From Chryseobacterium sp. (GTDB lineage: Bacteria; Bacteroidota; Bacteroidia; Flavobacteriales; Weeksellaceae): a DNA stretch of 39,189 bases. Position 1 is the first letter of the stretch, and every line of letters begins with the position of its first letter. Below, in pieces: positions 15,305 to 23,841 of this stretch. The translations under genes and the position numbers were made by a program. The stretch spans positions 107,037-146,225 of the forward strand of contig JAGLBA010000006.1 in assembly GCA_018260475.1 (NCBI GenBank), in the 5' to 3' direction. The notes beneath the pieces were generated by a model. It had not been told where the DNA came from. It ran no database searches and worked only from the letters and a program-made list of their open reading frames with translations.

Positions 15305-17092
15305 ATGTCTGTAACAAGGCTTTTTGATATTTCTCGGCACTGCCTGGAAAAATTTCCGAACGATAAAATGTTTTCCACAAAATACGATGGCGAATGGAAA
15401 TCTCTCTCAACTCAAGAATTCGTTAATAATGGTAATGCCGCCTCCCGTGGATTGCTAAAATTAGGGATAGAACCCGGCGACAAAATTGCGATTATTACCA
15501 GTGCAACGCGCAATGAATGGGTGGTTATGGATCTCGGAATCCTGCAAATCGGTGCGGTTTCGGTGCCTGTTTATCCTACTATTTCCACTGATGATTACGA
15601 GTACATCTTCAATAATTCCGATGCAAAATACTGCTTTGTTTCCGACCGCGGACTGTATGATAAAGTAGCGGCGATAAAATCTAAAGTTCCTTCTCTGCAA
15701 GGTATTTTTAGTTTTGATGAAATCGATGGCGTAGCGAACTGGCAAGAGGTGATGAATATGGGCGCAGACGATGCCACACAAGGCGAGGTGGATGATATTG
15801 CAAGGAGCATCAAGGAAGATGACCTCGCTACCATTATATACACTTCTGGAACTACAGGAAAGCCCAAGGGCGTAATGCTTACCCACCAAAATATTGTGGC
15901 GAATGTGCAGGGAGCATACCCGCGCATCCCAAGAAAAAAAGGATTGGAGTACCAGGATACTAAAGTCCTAAGCTTCCTCCCGATTTGCCATATTTTCGAG
16001 AGAATGCTTTTCTACCTTTACCAATACAACGGCATGAGCCTTTATTTCGCGGAAAGCATCGATAAAATGAGCGAGAATATGCAGGAAGTGAAACCACATT
16101 ATATGAGCGTGGTACCAAGGCTTATAGAAAAGGTTTACGATAAAATTTACGAAAAAGGTACCTCTTCTGGGGGGTTAAAAACAAAAATATTCCTTTGGGC
16201 GATGAGCGTGAGCAAAGCGAAAAACGGTATCGGAAAACCATCCGGCATCAAAGAAATTATTGCAGACAAACTTGTGTTCAGTAAATGGCGCGAGGGTCTT
16301 GGAGGGAACATTATCACGCTTATTTCCGGTTCCGCAGCCCTTTCGGATAGGTTAAACAAGATGTTCCAAAATGCAGGAATCCCAATCATGGAGGGATATG
16401 GCCTTACTGAAACTTCACCGGTAATTGCTGTAAACTCATTTGAACACATGAGAATTGGCACAGTTGGAAAGCCGCTGCATAATCTGGATGTAAAAATTCA
16501 GGAGGATGGCGAAATTACGGTAAAAGGTCCTTCCGTCTTTAAAGCTTACATGAAAAATGAAGAGGGAACGCGCGAGGTTTTCACACCAGACGGCTATTTC
16601 AAAACAGGCGACATCGGGCATATAGATGAAGATGGCTTCCTAAAAATCACCGACCGTAAGAAAGAAATGTTCAAAACTTCCGGCGGCAAATATGTGGCGC
16701 CTCAGATTATCGAAAATTTGGCCAAAGCCTCAAAATTCATCGAACAAATTATGGTGGTAGGCGAAGGCGAAAAAATGCCGACTGCTTTTGTACAGCCGGA
16801 TTTCGGGTTTGTGAAAAACTGGGCAAAACGCCACAACCTCAACATCGGCGATACTCCGGAGGAAATCGCCAAAAGTGAAGAATTGAAAGCACGCATCGAA
16901 AAAGAAATCGAGTACCTAAATACCAAACTCGGGAATTGGGAACAAATCAAAAAAATCACCCTAACGCCGGAGGTTTGGTCGATAGAAAGTGGTATGCTGA
17001 CGCCAACGCTGAAACTGAAAAGAAAGGCCATCCGCGAACGATACAACGACCTTTACAACAAAATGTACAACCGCACAGGTAATGCGGAATAA
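15305..17092 (+). CDS. AMP-dependent long-chain acyl-CoA synthetase
   Basis: The 595-residue enzyme activates fatty acids with ATP and CoA to acyl-CoA. The P-loop YTSGTTGKPKGVMLTH (179-194), the gate motif MEGYGLTETSPV, the adenylate-binding YFKTGDIGHIDEDGFLKITDR and the hinge region KKEMFKTSGGKYVAPQ identify the FadD/ACSL branch. An N-terminal start at ATG 15305 fits. Divergent placement beside an acyl-CoA dehydrogenase suggests that the two act in sequence in fatty-acid catabolism. A terminator follows at 17104. Confidence 0.93.
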   Translation: MSVTRLFDISRHCLEKFPNDKMFSTKYDGEWKSLSTQEFVNNGNAASRGLLKLGIEPGDKIAIITSATRNEWVVMDLGILQIGAVSVPVYPTISTDDYEYIFNNSDAKYCFVSDRGLYDKVAAIKSKVPSLQGIFSFDEIDGVANWQEVMNMGADDATQGEVDDIARSIKEDDLATIIYTSGTTGKPKGVMLTHQNIVANVQGAYPRIPRKKGLEYQDTKVLSFLPICHIFERMLFYLYQYNGMSLYFAESIDKMSENMQEVKPHYMSVVPRLIEKVYDKIYEKGTSSGGLKTKIFLWAMSVSKAKNGIGKPSGIKEIIADKLVFSKWREGLGGNIITLISGSAALSDRLNKMFQNAGIPIMEGYGLTETSPVIAVNSFEHMRIGTVGKPLHNLDVKIQEDGEITVKGPSVFKAYMKNEEGTREVFTPDGYFKTGDIGHIDEDGFLKITDRKKEMFKTSGGKYVAPQIIENLAKASKFIEQIMVVGEGEKMPTAFVQPDFGFVKNWAKRHNLNIGDTPEEIAKSEELKARIEKEIEYLNTKLGNWEQIKKITLTPEVWSIESGMLTPTLKLKRKAIRERYNDLYNKMYNRTGNAE

Positions 17093-17103
17093 GCACAAAA
17101 AAA

Positions 17104-17133
17104 CCGCGGAGTAATCTCAGCGGATTTTTTTTC
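17104..17133 (+). terminator. Terminator after the acyl-CoA synthetase gene
   Basis: CCGC-g-GAG (17104-17111) pairs with CTC-a-GCGG (17116-17123) around a TAAT loop, with one internal mismatch, followed by ATTTTTTTT. It is 11 bases beyond the stop codon. Confidence 0.75.
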
Positions 17134-17149
17134 TTTTATTATTTTATTC

Positions 17150-17929
17150 TTAAAACTGAATAATATCTTTCATTTTTTCGTTTTCCTCATTTACCAATTC
17201 CTCATCTACAAGAATTTTTCCGGAATGTTCATCTATGATGATTTTCTTCCTTTGCGCGATTTCCATTTGCTTTTGCGGCGGGATGGTGAAGAAAGATCCT
17301 TTTGGTGCTCCGCGCTCCAATCCTACGATCGCGTGTCCTGTTTTGGAACTCGTGCGGATTCTGTTATATGATGCCAAGAGTCTTTCGTCGATCTTTGCTG
17401 AAAACTCTTTGGATTTTTCCAAAAGGTATTCTTCCTCTTTTTGAGTTTCAGTAACAAGGTCATTTAGTTCCTCTTTTTTGAATTTGAGGTGATTTTTAAG
17501 GTCTTCAATTTTTTTGTTCAGTTCGTCCAAAGTCTCTTTTTTGAAAGAAATATTCGCATCGAACTCCTTGATTCTCTTTTCGGCCAGTTGGATTTCCAAT
17601 TCTTGGAATTCAATTTCCTTATCCAAAGCCTCGAATTCCTTATTGTTTCTTACATTATCCTGCTGCGCCTTGTATTTATCGATCAAGTTTTTAGCATGGT
17701 TAATGACTTCGTTCTTGGTATTGATCTCGTCATTCTGCTCCTTTATTTCTGCGCTGAATTTTTCTGATCTTTTTTCCAGACCTTCGATTTCAATTTCCAA
17801 ATCTTCCACTTCGATTGGGAGTTCGCCTCTGGTGTTGCGGATGTCATCCAGACGGGAATCTATGATTTGCAAATCGTAGAGCGCTCTCAACTTCTCCTCT
17901 ACCGAAATCTCGTTGTTTATTTTAGCCAT
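17150..17929 (-). CDS. Coiled-coil protein of the C4 zinc-ribbon family, cysteines lost
   Basis: The 259-residue protein is mainly one long antiparallel coiled coil (about residues 10-190), the layout of the family represented by Chlamydia CdsZ/CT398. The C-terminal GAPKGSFFTIPPQKQ...RKKIIIDEHSGKILVD aligns with the zinc ribbon of that family, usually GACGGCF..IPPQ...CEHCGRILV. Here all four zinc ligands are replaced (P209, S212, D233, S236) and the whole protein contains no cysteine. The fold seems to be kept by other contacts. It starts three bases after the nif3-like stop, a pairing seen in many bacteria. Function is unknown. Confidence 0.85.
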   Translation of the reverse strand: MAKINNEISVEEKLRALYDLQIIDSRLDDIRNTRGELPIEVEDLEIEIEGLEKRSEKFSAEIKEQNDEINTKNEVINHAKNLIDKYKAQQDNVRNNKEFEALDKEIEFQELEIQLAEKRIKEFDANISFKKETLDELNKKIEDLKNHLKFKKEELNDLVTETQKEEEYLLEKSKEFSAKIDERLLASYNRIRTSSKTGHAIVGLERGAPKGSFFTIPPQKQMEIAQRKKIIIDEHSGKILVDEELVNEENEKMKDIIQF

Positions 17930-17932
17930 ATT

Positions 17933-19030
17933 CTAAAAGAAATATTTTACAGGGTTAGTATTTACTTGTGATTTCAAGATTGCAAATTTAGGAAATTTTT
18001 CGGACAATAGGTCAAATAATTGTTGAGTCACAAACTGTTCCGATTCAAAATGGCCAATGTCACAGAGCAGCATTTGGTTTTCCGCACGGTAGAAATCGTG
18101 GTATTTCAGGTCGCCAGTCAGGTACGCGTCACAACCAGAAACAAGCGCCTTGCTGATTGCACTTGCGCCGCTACCGCCTAGCACGGCTACTTTTTTTATT
18201 TTTTTTGAAGTAAATGCAGAATGGCGAATCATTTCTAAACCAAATTTTTCTTTAATAAAATTCAAGAAATCATCTTCCGTCATTTCCTTTGGCAACTCTC
18301 CGTAGCGGCCTAGCCCGGCATATTGGTTTTCGTTTTCCAGTTGGATCAGGTTGTACGCCACCTCTTCGTACGGATGCGCCTCCTGCAACGCCGCAAGTAC
18401 ACCACTTTTTTTATAATTTTCCAAAACCACGGACACCATTTCCTCCGCATCGGTTTCCACCTTGCCTATTTCTCCGGAAAATGGATCAGCGCCTTCCATC
18501 GGCCGAAAACTGCCCAGCCCTTTCATCGTAAATGCGCAGTGATCATAAAATCCCAAATGCCCCGCACCTGCATCAAACAAAGCGTTTTTTACTTTTTGTG
18601 AATGAGCCGGCGGCACATAAAAGGACAGTTGCATCAGGTTGCTTGGCTTCGGCATCAGTATTTTTTGATTTTCAAGCCCAAGTGTCTTGCAAATCCCAAA
18701 ATTCACCCCAAAAAAATCATTGTCCCAGGCGGTGTGTACCGCGTAGATGGCAATTTTATTTTCAATGGCCTTCATCACGGCGCGTTCCACATAATTTTTC
18801 CCGGTCAAAGATTTTAAACCTGAAAAAATAATCGGATGAAAACTCACGATTAGGTTAGCATTTCGATCAATAGCCTCGTCCACAACAGTTTCCAAAGCAT
18901 CATGACAGATCAAAATCCCCGTAATATCCCGCTCGGGTATGCCGCAAAGCAAACCCACATTATCAAAATCCTCCGCTTGGCGAATGGGGATGCACTGCTC
19001 GATTCCTCTTATTATTTCTTTAAGTTTCAT
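17933..19030 (-). CDS. Nif3-like dinuclear metal-centre protein
   Basis: From ATG 19030 the protein begins MKLKEIIRGIEQCIPIRQAEDFDNVGLLCG and has 365 residues, the size of Nif3 proteins with an inserted PII/CutA-like domain. Metal ligands are expected in LIVSFHPIIFSGLKSL, the HTAWDN stretch and the C-terminal DIGHFESEQ. The family is also called GTP cyclohydrolase I type 2, but the physiological reaction is unsettled. The longer frame to 19114 crosses its probable promoter (TATCTTCG at 19051-19058) and is rejected. It heads an operon with the coiled-coil protein. Confidence 0.9.
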   Translation of the reverse strand: MKLKEIIRGIEQCIPIRQAEDFDNVGLLCGIPERDITGILICHDALETVVDEAIDRNANLIVSFHPIIFSGLKSLTGKNYVERAVMKAIENKIAIYAVHTAWDNDFFGVNFGICKTLGLENQKILMPKPSNLMQLSFYVPPAHSQKVKNALFDAGAGHLGFYDHCAFTMKGLGSFRPMEGADPFSGEIGKVETDAEEMVSVVLENYKKSGVLAALQEAHPYEEVAYNLIQLENENQYAGLGRYGELPKEMTEDDFLNFIKEKFGLEMIRHSAFTSKKIKKVAVLGGSGASAISKALVSGCDAYLTGDLKYHDFYRAENQMLLCDIGHFESEQFVTQQLFDLLSEKFPKFAILKSQVNTNPVKYFF

Positions 19031-19050
19031 TTTATTTAAAATAATTTCAG

Positions 19051-19058
19051 CGAAGATA
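19051..19058 (-). promoter_or_regulatory. Candidate -7 element of the nif3-like gene
   Basis: TATCTTCG on the minus strand matches TAnnTTTG at all but one position and lies about 20 bases before ATG 19030. No clear TTG is seen at the upstream distance. Confidence 0.3.
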
Positions 19059-19204
19059 TTAATTTTAATGACGCCAGAATACGAACTGATTCCACAAGAC
19101 AACCCGATTTCCAAAGAAAATCTACCGCATCATCTACCTTGCCGATACCCATGCGGGGAAGGCGAGCGCATGATCACCGTCTTTTTTCGTCATCCGATGG
19201 ATTC

Positions 19205-19328
19205 TTTGGGCGGCTTTTCGGGCTGTCCGCTATTACTCCTCGCGCCTACGCTTACAATCACACCGCAATACTTTCCATACGCTTGCTGCGGGGTAGCCGC
19301 TTCCATCCCGGCCGCACGCAATTCGCTG
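19205..19328 (+). repeat. GC-rich modular intergenic repeat, copy B
   Basis: The element starts TTTGGGCGGCTTTTCGGGCT, continues GTCCGCTATTACTCCTCGC and ends GGGGTAGCCGCTTCCATCCC plus GGCCGCACGC. Its ends match copy A (3294-3420, opposite orientation). Its middle matches copy C (33770-33893), with about three quarters identity by eye over the whole element. It fills the gap between the lpdA terminator and the nif3-like gene. The plus-strand frame across it is open for 96 codons from ATG 19068, but its first third resembles nothing I know. Confidence 0.8.
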
Positions 19329-19361
19329 GTAAAAGACAGTTCTCAAATTTTTCATTGAAAA

Positions 19362-19402
19362 AGTTTAAAATAAAATCCCGACAGAAAAATTCCATCGGGA
19401 TT
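19362..19402 (-). terminator. Terminator of lpdA
   Basis: AATCCCGA (19374-19381) pairs with TCGGGATT (19395-19402) around a 13-base loop. On the minus strand the stem is followed by TTATTTTAAACTTTTT. It lies about 40 bases beyond the lpdA stop. Confidence 0.7.
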
Positions 19403-19443
19403 ATTATCTTAAAATCTCGGCTCTTTGTTCTTAATCTATAACT

Positions 19444-20835
19444 CTATATGTGAATTACCTCACCATAAGCCGCCGCTACCGCTTCCATCACGGCTTCGGA
19501 AACCGTTGGATGCGGGTGGATAGATTTAATAATTTCGTGGCCGGTAGTTTCCAATTTTCTTGCTACCACGGCTTCTGCGATCATATCGGTAACGCCTTCG
19601 CCAATCATGTGGCAGCCAAGCCATTCGCCATATTTCGCATCGAAGATCACCTTAATGAAACCATCTGTATTTCCGTTGGCAGTAGCCTTTCCGGATGCCG
19701 ATAGTGGGAATTTTCCAACCTTTATTTCATAACCTTTTTCCTTCGCTTGTTTTTCAGTCAAACCAACCGATGCAATCTCCGGTGAACAGTAGGTACAACC
19801 CGGAATATTACCGTAATCGATGGTTTCAGTATGGATTCCTTTTATTTTCTCTACACAAGTAATTCCCTCTGCGGAAGCCACATGCGCAAGCGCTTGGGTT
19901 GGGATAATGTCGCCAATCGCATAGTAACCCGGAACCGAAGTTTGGTACCACTCATTCACCAAAACGCGACCTTTATCCGTTTGGATTCCCACTTCCTCAA
20001 AGCCTTGTCCTTCGATATTTGCAGCAATTCCAACCGCAGATAGTAGTATATCTGCTTCAAGCGTCATATTTCCTGTTGCGGTTTTCACTTGAGCTTTCAC
20101 GCCGTCACCGGAAGTATCCACAGATTCCACGGAGGCGTTGGTCATAATCTCGATACCTGCTTTTTTCAAAGATTTTTCGAGCTGTTTGGAGATTTCTTCA
20201 TCCTCCAGCGGAACAATGTTCGGCATAAATTCTACGATGGTTACTTTCGTTCCCATGGAGTTATAGAAATCCGCAAACTCCACCCCAATGGCACCGGAAC
20301 CTACTACAATCATAGTTTTTGGTTGCTCCGGAAGCGACAATGCCTGTCTGTAACCGATTACTTTCTTACCGTCTTGTGGCAGATTCGGAAGTTCGCGGGA
20401 GCGCGCTCCTGTTGCGATAATGATATTTTCAGCCGAATATTCGGATGTTTTTCCATCTTTGTCGGTTACGGAAACTTTTTTGCCTTTTTGAAGTTTGGCA
20501 GTTCCCATAATGACATCAATTTTGTTTTTCTTCATCAAGAATGCGATACCGCCACTCATTTTGTTTGCAACGCCGCGGCTTCTCTGGATTACTTTATCAA
20601 AATCGAATCCCGGATTTTCCACTTTGTTCAAGCCATAATCTTCAGCATGTTTCAAATAATTAAAAACATGTGCAGATTTTAGCAATGCCTTCGTGGGGAT
20701 ACAACCCCAATTCAGGCAGATTCCGCCGAGACTTTCTTTCTCAATAATGGCAGTTTTGAAACCCAGTTGGGACGCGCGAATCGCCGTCACATATCCACCG
20801 GGTCCACTCCCGATCACAATAATATCGTAATTCAT
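19444..20835 (-). CDS. lpdA: Dihydrolipoyl dehydrogenase (E3)
   Basis: E3 re-oxidises the lipoyl groups of 2-oxoacid dehydrogenase complexes with NAD+. The FAD motif GSGPGGY (9-15), the redox-active pair C40/C45 in GGICLNWGCIPTKALL, the NAD-binding GSGAIGVEFADFY and YAIGDIIPTQALAHVA are all present. The C-terminal HPHPTVSE supplies the catalytic His/Glu of the partner subunit. The 463-residue length is normal. The E1 component at 21329 is probably one of its partner complexes; no E2 gene is in the window. A hairpin terminator follows. Confidence 0.96.
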   Translation of the reverse strand: MNYDIIVIGSGPGGYVTAIRASQLGFKTAIIEKESLGGICLNWGCIPTKALLKSAHVFNYLKHAEDYGLNKVENPGFDFDKVIQRSRGVANKMSGGIAFLMKKNKIDVIMGTAKLQKGKKVSVTDKDGKTSEYSAENIIIATGARSRELPNLPQDGKKVIGYRQALSLPEQPKTMIVVGSGAIGVEFADFYNSMGTKVTIVEFMPNIVPLEDEEISKQLEKSLKKAGIEIMTNASVESVDTSGDGVKAQVKTATGNMTLEADILLSAVGIAANIEGQGFEEVGIQTDKGRVLVNEWYQTSVPGYYAIGDIIPTQALAHVASAEGITCVEKIKGIHTETIDYGNIPGCTYCSPEIASVGLTEKQAKEKGYEIKVGKFPLSASGKATANGNTDGFIKVIFDAKYGEWLGCHMIGEGVTDMIAEAVVARKLETTGHEIIKSIHPHPTVSEAVMEAVAAAYGEVIHI

Positions 20836-20923
20836 TTGGTAAAATAATTTTAGGCTAATTTAAGGAAAATTTCATTTAGGTAAAATTTAATATCAAATTA
20901 ATGCTTAACTACTATTTATCTAT

Positions 20924-20931
20924 TAGTTTTG
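20924..20931 (+). promoter_or_regulatory. Promoter -7 element of the 20958 gene
   Basis: TAGTTTTG fits TAnnTTTG exactly. It lies downstream of the first possible start codon (20901), so it supports the start at ATG 20958. Confidence 0.4.
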
Positions 20932-20957
20932 CTTCAATTAAATCCAACCTCTCTGCC

Positions 20958-21224
20958 ATGAAATACACACTCATAAACCGCAAAAAAAGCACTTCTGCTA
21001 AGAATCATACGGATTTTGTAACCTATATGCGCAAACACGACTTGCAGGATTTCTCTACCAATTCCGATTTTATGGAAGCGTATGCACACCGTAAAATGAC
21101 TTTTGAAAATATTGTATTACGCTCATCATCCGAAGACGATTTCGTGGAGGATCTCATTAAAAATCAATTGGTTACAATAGATGGACAAGATAAAAAACCA
21201 ATATTGGGCTTTTTAAAAATTTAA
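20958..21224 (+). CDS. Hypothetical 88-residue protein
   Basis: The frame from ATG 20958 begins MKYTLINRKKSTSAKNHTDF and continues VTYMRKHDLQDFSTNSDFMEAYAHRKMTFENIVLRSSSEDDFVEDLIK, ending in LGFLKI. It is soluble, with a basic N-terminus, no signal peptide and no cysteine. I do not recognise the family. Support comes from its own promoter-like element, balanced composition and a position alone between two minus-strand genes with normal gaps. The longer start at 20901 lies upstream of the promoter element. Confidence 0.55.
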   Translation: MKYTLINRKKSTSAKNHTDFVTYMRKHDLQDFSTNSDFMEAYAHRKMTFENIVLRSSSEDDFVEDLIKNQLVTIDGQDKKPILGFLKI

Positions 21225-21328
21225 TTCCATTAAATAGAAACGTTTTCGCTATAATAATTTTAGATATAATTACAAAAGTAGCAGGGATTTACGATTTAAT
21301 TTTACCTTTAAACCTCGAACTTGGAACT

Positions 21329-23758
21329 TTATATCGCAGGATATTTCTCCGGATTGCTTTCTGTAAATACGGCATAGATTTTCTCCACCATATCGTCTAC
21401 GCTTGGCTTGCTGAAATAGTCGCCGTCGCTGGCGTATGCAGGGCGGTGGTTTTCTGCGGAAATCGTGAGCGGGTCAGAATCCAAATAGCGGAATGCCTTC
21501 TGTTTCTCTAAAATTTGTTGAAGTATAAATGCGGACGCACCGCCTTCTACATCTTCATCTATCACCGCAAGCCGGTTTGTTTTCTTTACACTTTCCGCAA
21601 TTTCACTACTTAAATCAAATGGAATAAGTGACTGCGCATCAATCACTTCTGCCGAAATTCCCAATTTTTCGAGTTCCGCAGCCGCCTCCATCACAAGGCG
21701 CCAAGTCGAACCGTAGGTAACGAGCGTAATGTCCTTGCCTTCTTTCGTAACTTCAATTTTACCCACGGGAACGGTAAATTCTCCCAAATTCTCAGGTTGT
21801 TTTTCTTTCAAGCGGTAACCATTCAGACATTCGATAATGACGCATGGCTCATCGGTTTGCAACATAGTATTATAGAATCCAGCTGCCTTTGTCAAGTTAC
21901 GCGGAACCAAAACGAGGATTCCCTTTGAAAGATTTAAAATCCCTGCCATGGGGGAACCGGAATGCCATACGCCCTCCAAACGGTGGCCGCGGGTACGGAT
22001 AATCACAGGGGCTTTTTGTCCGCCTTTCGTGCGGTATTGCACCGTGGCAAGATCGTCGCTCATGCCTTGCAAACAATAAAGAATGTAGTCCAGATACTGG
22101 ATTTCGGCAATGGGGCGCAAACCACGCATCGCCATACCGATCCCCTGCCCTAAGATTGTTGCTTCGCGGATTCCGGTATCTGCTACACGCAATTCGCCAT
22201 ATTTTTCCTGCAAGCCTTCCAATCCTTGGTTTACATCACCAATATTTCCGGAATCTTCCCCAAATACAAGTGCTTCAGGGTATTTTTCAAAAATTTTATC
22301 AAAGTTATTTCTTACCACCACGCGGCCGTCCACCATTTCAGAGGCATCAGAAAAAATAGGTTCCACCTCCTTCACATTCGTGGCTTTCCATTCAGATTGA
22401 GAATAAAGGTGAGAGGAATAATTATCTTTTTCTGCTTTAAAAATTTCTTTATACTTGGATTTAAGCTGCTGAATTTCCGCAGAATCCTTTCCCCTAGTCA
22501 TCAACAAGGATTTCCGTACCAAATGGAAAATATCTCTTTTGGAAACCGAAATAATATTACCAAATTTTTCAAGTTCAGCAGCAATTTCGTTGTGATTTTT
22601 GGCTAAATCTTCTACCAAGGACAAGACACTTCCTTTTAGAGAATTAATGCTTTGCTGGTAATTTTCCCAGGCTTTTTTCTGGCCGTCTTTAACCAATTTT
22701 TTCGCTTCGGCATCTATTTTATCCAGTTCTTCGGGAGTGGCTAAAACTTGGTCGTTCCCTTCAATTTCAATGGAATAATCCAAAATCCACTCACGGAATT
22801 TGCTCAAGCCATCGAAATCGGCTTCCCAAGTCAGACGGTCTTCGGATTTATATCTTTCATGCGATCCGGAAGTGGAATGTCCTTGTGGCTGCGTAACTTC
22901 CACCACATGTACCACCACGGGTACGCTTTCTGTGCGTGCAAAATGTTCGGCTTTTGCATAAGCCTCCATCAGCGCAGGATAATCCCAGGCTTTTACCTGA
23001 ATGATTTCGCAACCTTGGTTTTCGCCTTCATTTCTTTGGAAACCGGAAAGCATTTCGGAGATAACGGCTTTCGCCCTTTGGTTTTGGGAAGGAACGGAAA
23101 TTCCATAACCATCATCCCAAATGGAAACAATCATCGGAACTTGAAGTGCGCAGGCAGCATTCAAAGTTTCCCAAAAATGTCCTTCCGCTGTGGAAGCATC
23201 ACCAATGGTTCCAAAAGCGACTTCGTTTCCGCCATTAGAAAATTTTTCAGAGCCGTCGAATTTTACGGACTTATACACTTTGCTCGCCATCGCAAGACCC
23301 AGAAGGCGCGGCATTTGTCCGGCAGTCGGAGAAATATCCGACGAGATATTTTTTTGTTTTGTTAAATCTTTCCAAGACCCGTCTTCGTTCAACGAACGGG
23401 TGGCATAGTGGCCGTTCATTTGCCGTCCCGCACTCGCCGGCTCGCGCTCTACACTCGTATCAGCATAAAGTTGGGCGAAAAAACTTTCCACAGAAACGGC
23501 ACCTATTGAAAGCGCAAAAGTCTGATCGCGGTAGTATCCAGAGCGGAAATCACCATCTCGGAAGACCTTTGCCATTGCCAATTGCGGCAATTCCTTACCA
23601 TCACCGAAGATTCCGAATTTCGCCTTTCCCGTAAGGACTTCGCGACGCCCAAGGTAGGACATCTCACGAGAAATCCGCCCTAGTCGGTAATCTTCTATAA
23701 TACTGTTTTTAAAATCTTCAAAAGAAATCTGCTGCGTGGCAATATAAGTGGGCTGCAT
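21329..23758 (-). CDS. 2-oxoacid dehydrogenase E1, fused alpha and beta subunits
   Basis: The 809-residue protein joins an E1 alpha domain (about residues 15-400) to an E1 beta transketolase-like domain (about 465-800). In the alpha part, SGYYRDQTFAL and AFGTIGDASTAEGHFWETLN with WDDGYGIS form the thiamine-diphosphate and magnesium site. In the beta part, VFGEDSGNIGDVNQGLEGL, RGLRPIAEIQYLDY and LVTYGSTWRLVMEAA are typical. Such fusions are common in Bacteroidota and act with E2 and E3 on branched-chain 2-oxoacids or pyruvate; the substrate cannot be decided here. The E3 gene lpdA lies 0.5 kb downstream. Confidence 0.9.
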   Translation of the reverse strand: MQPTYIATQQISFEDFKNSIIEDYRLGRISREMSYLGRREVLTGKAKFGIFGDGKELPQLAMAKVFRDGDFRSGYYRDQTFALSIGAVSVESFFAQLYADTSVEREPASAGRQMNGHYATRSLNEDGSWKDLTKQKNISSDISPTAGQMPRLLGLAMASKVYKSVKFDGSEKFSNGGNEVAFGTIGDASTAEGHFWETLNAACALQVPMIVSIWDDGYGISVPSQNQRAKAVISEMLSGFQRNEGENQGCEIIQVKAWDYPALMEAYAKAEHFARTESVPVVVHVVEVTQPQGHSTSGSHERYKSEDRLTWEADFDGLSKFREWILDYSIEIEGNDQVLATPEELDKIDAEAKKLVKDGQKKAWENYQQSINSLKGSVLSLVEDLAKNHNEIAAELEKFGNIISVSKRDIFHLVRKSLLMTRGKDSAEIQQLKSKYKEIFKAEKDNYSSHLYSQSEWKATNVKEVEPIFSDASEMVDGRVVVRNNFDKIFEKYPEALVFGEDSGNIGDVNQGLEGLQEKYGELRVADTGIREATILGQGIGMAMRGLRPIAEIQYLDYILYCLQGMSDDLATVQYRTKGGQKAPVIIRTRGHRLEGVWHSGSPMAGILNLSKGILVLVPRNLTKAAGFYNTMLQTDEPCVIIECLNGYRLKEKQPENLGEFTVPVGKIEVTKEGKDITLVTYGSTWRLVMEAAAELEKLGISAEVIDAQSLIPFDLSSEIAESVKKTNRLAVIDEDVEGGASAFILQQILEKQKAFRYLDSDPLTISAENHRPAYASDGDYFSKPSVDDMVEKIYAVFTESNPEKYPAI

Positions 23759-23779
23759 AAATGGTATGTTGTTATTTTA

Positions 23780-23808
23780 CAAATATAAAAAAATTAAAAC
23801 TTCGCAAA
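23780..23808 (-). promoter_or_regulatory. Promoter of the fused E1 gene
   Basis: TATATTTG (23780-23787, minus strand) fits TAnnTTTG exactly, with TTTG (23805-23808) upstream after 17 bases. The ATG at 23758 is about 20 bases downstream. Confidence 0.45.
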
Positions 23809-23841
23809 AAATAAAGTTTTTATTGTAAAAATCATAATTGG

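Noticed and set aside
18939-19358. 139-codon frame on the plus strand across nif3 start and repeat B
   Set aside because: It overlaps the nif3-like coding region and the repeat. The stretch from ATG 19068 has no family pattern and its second half is the repeat itself.
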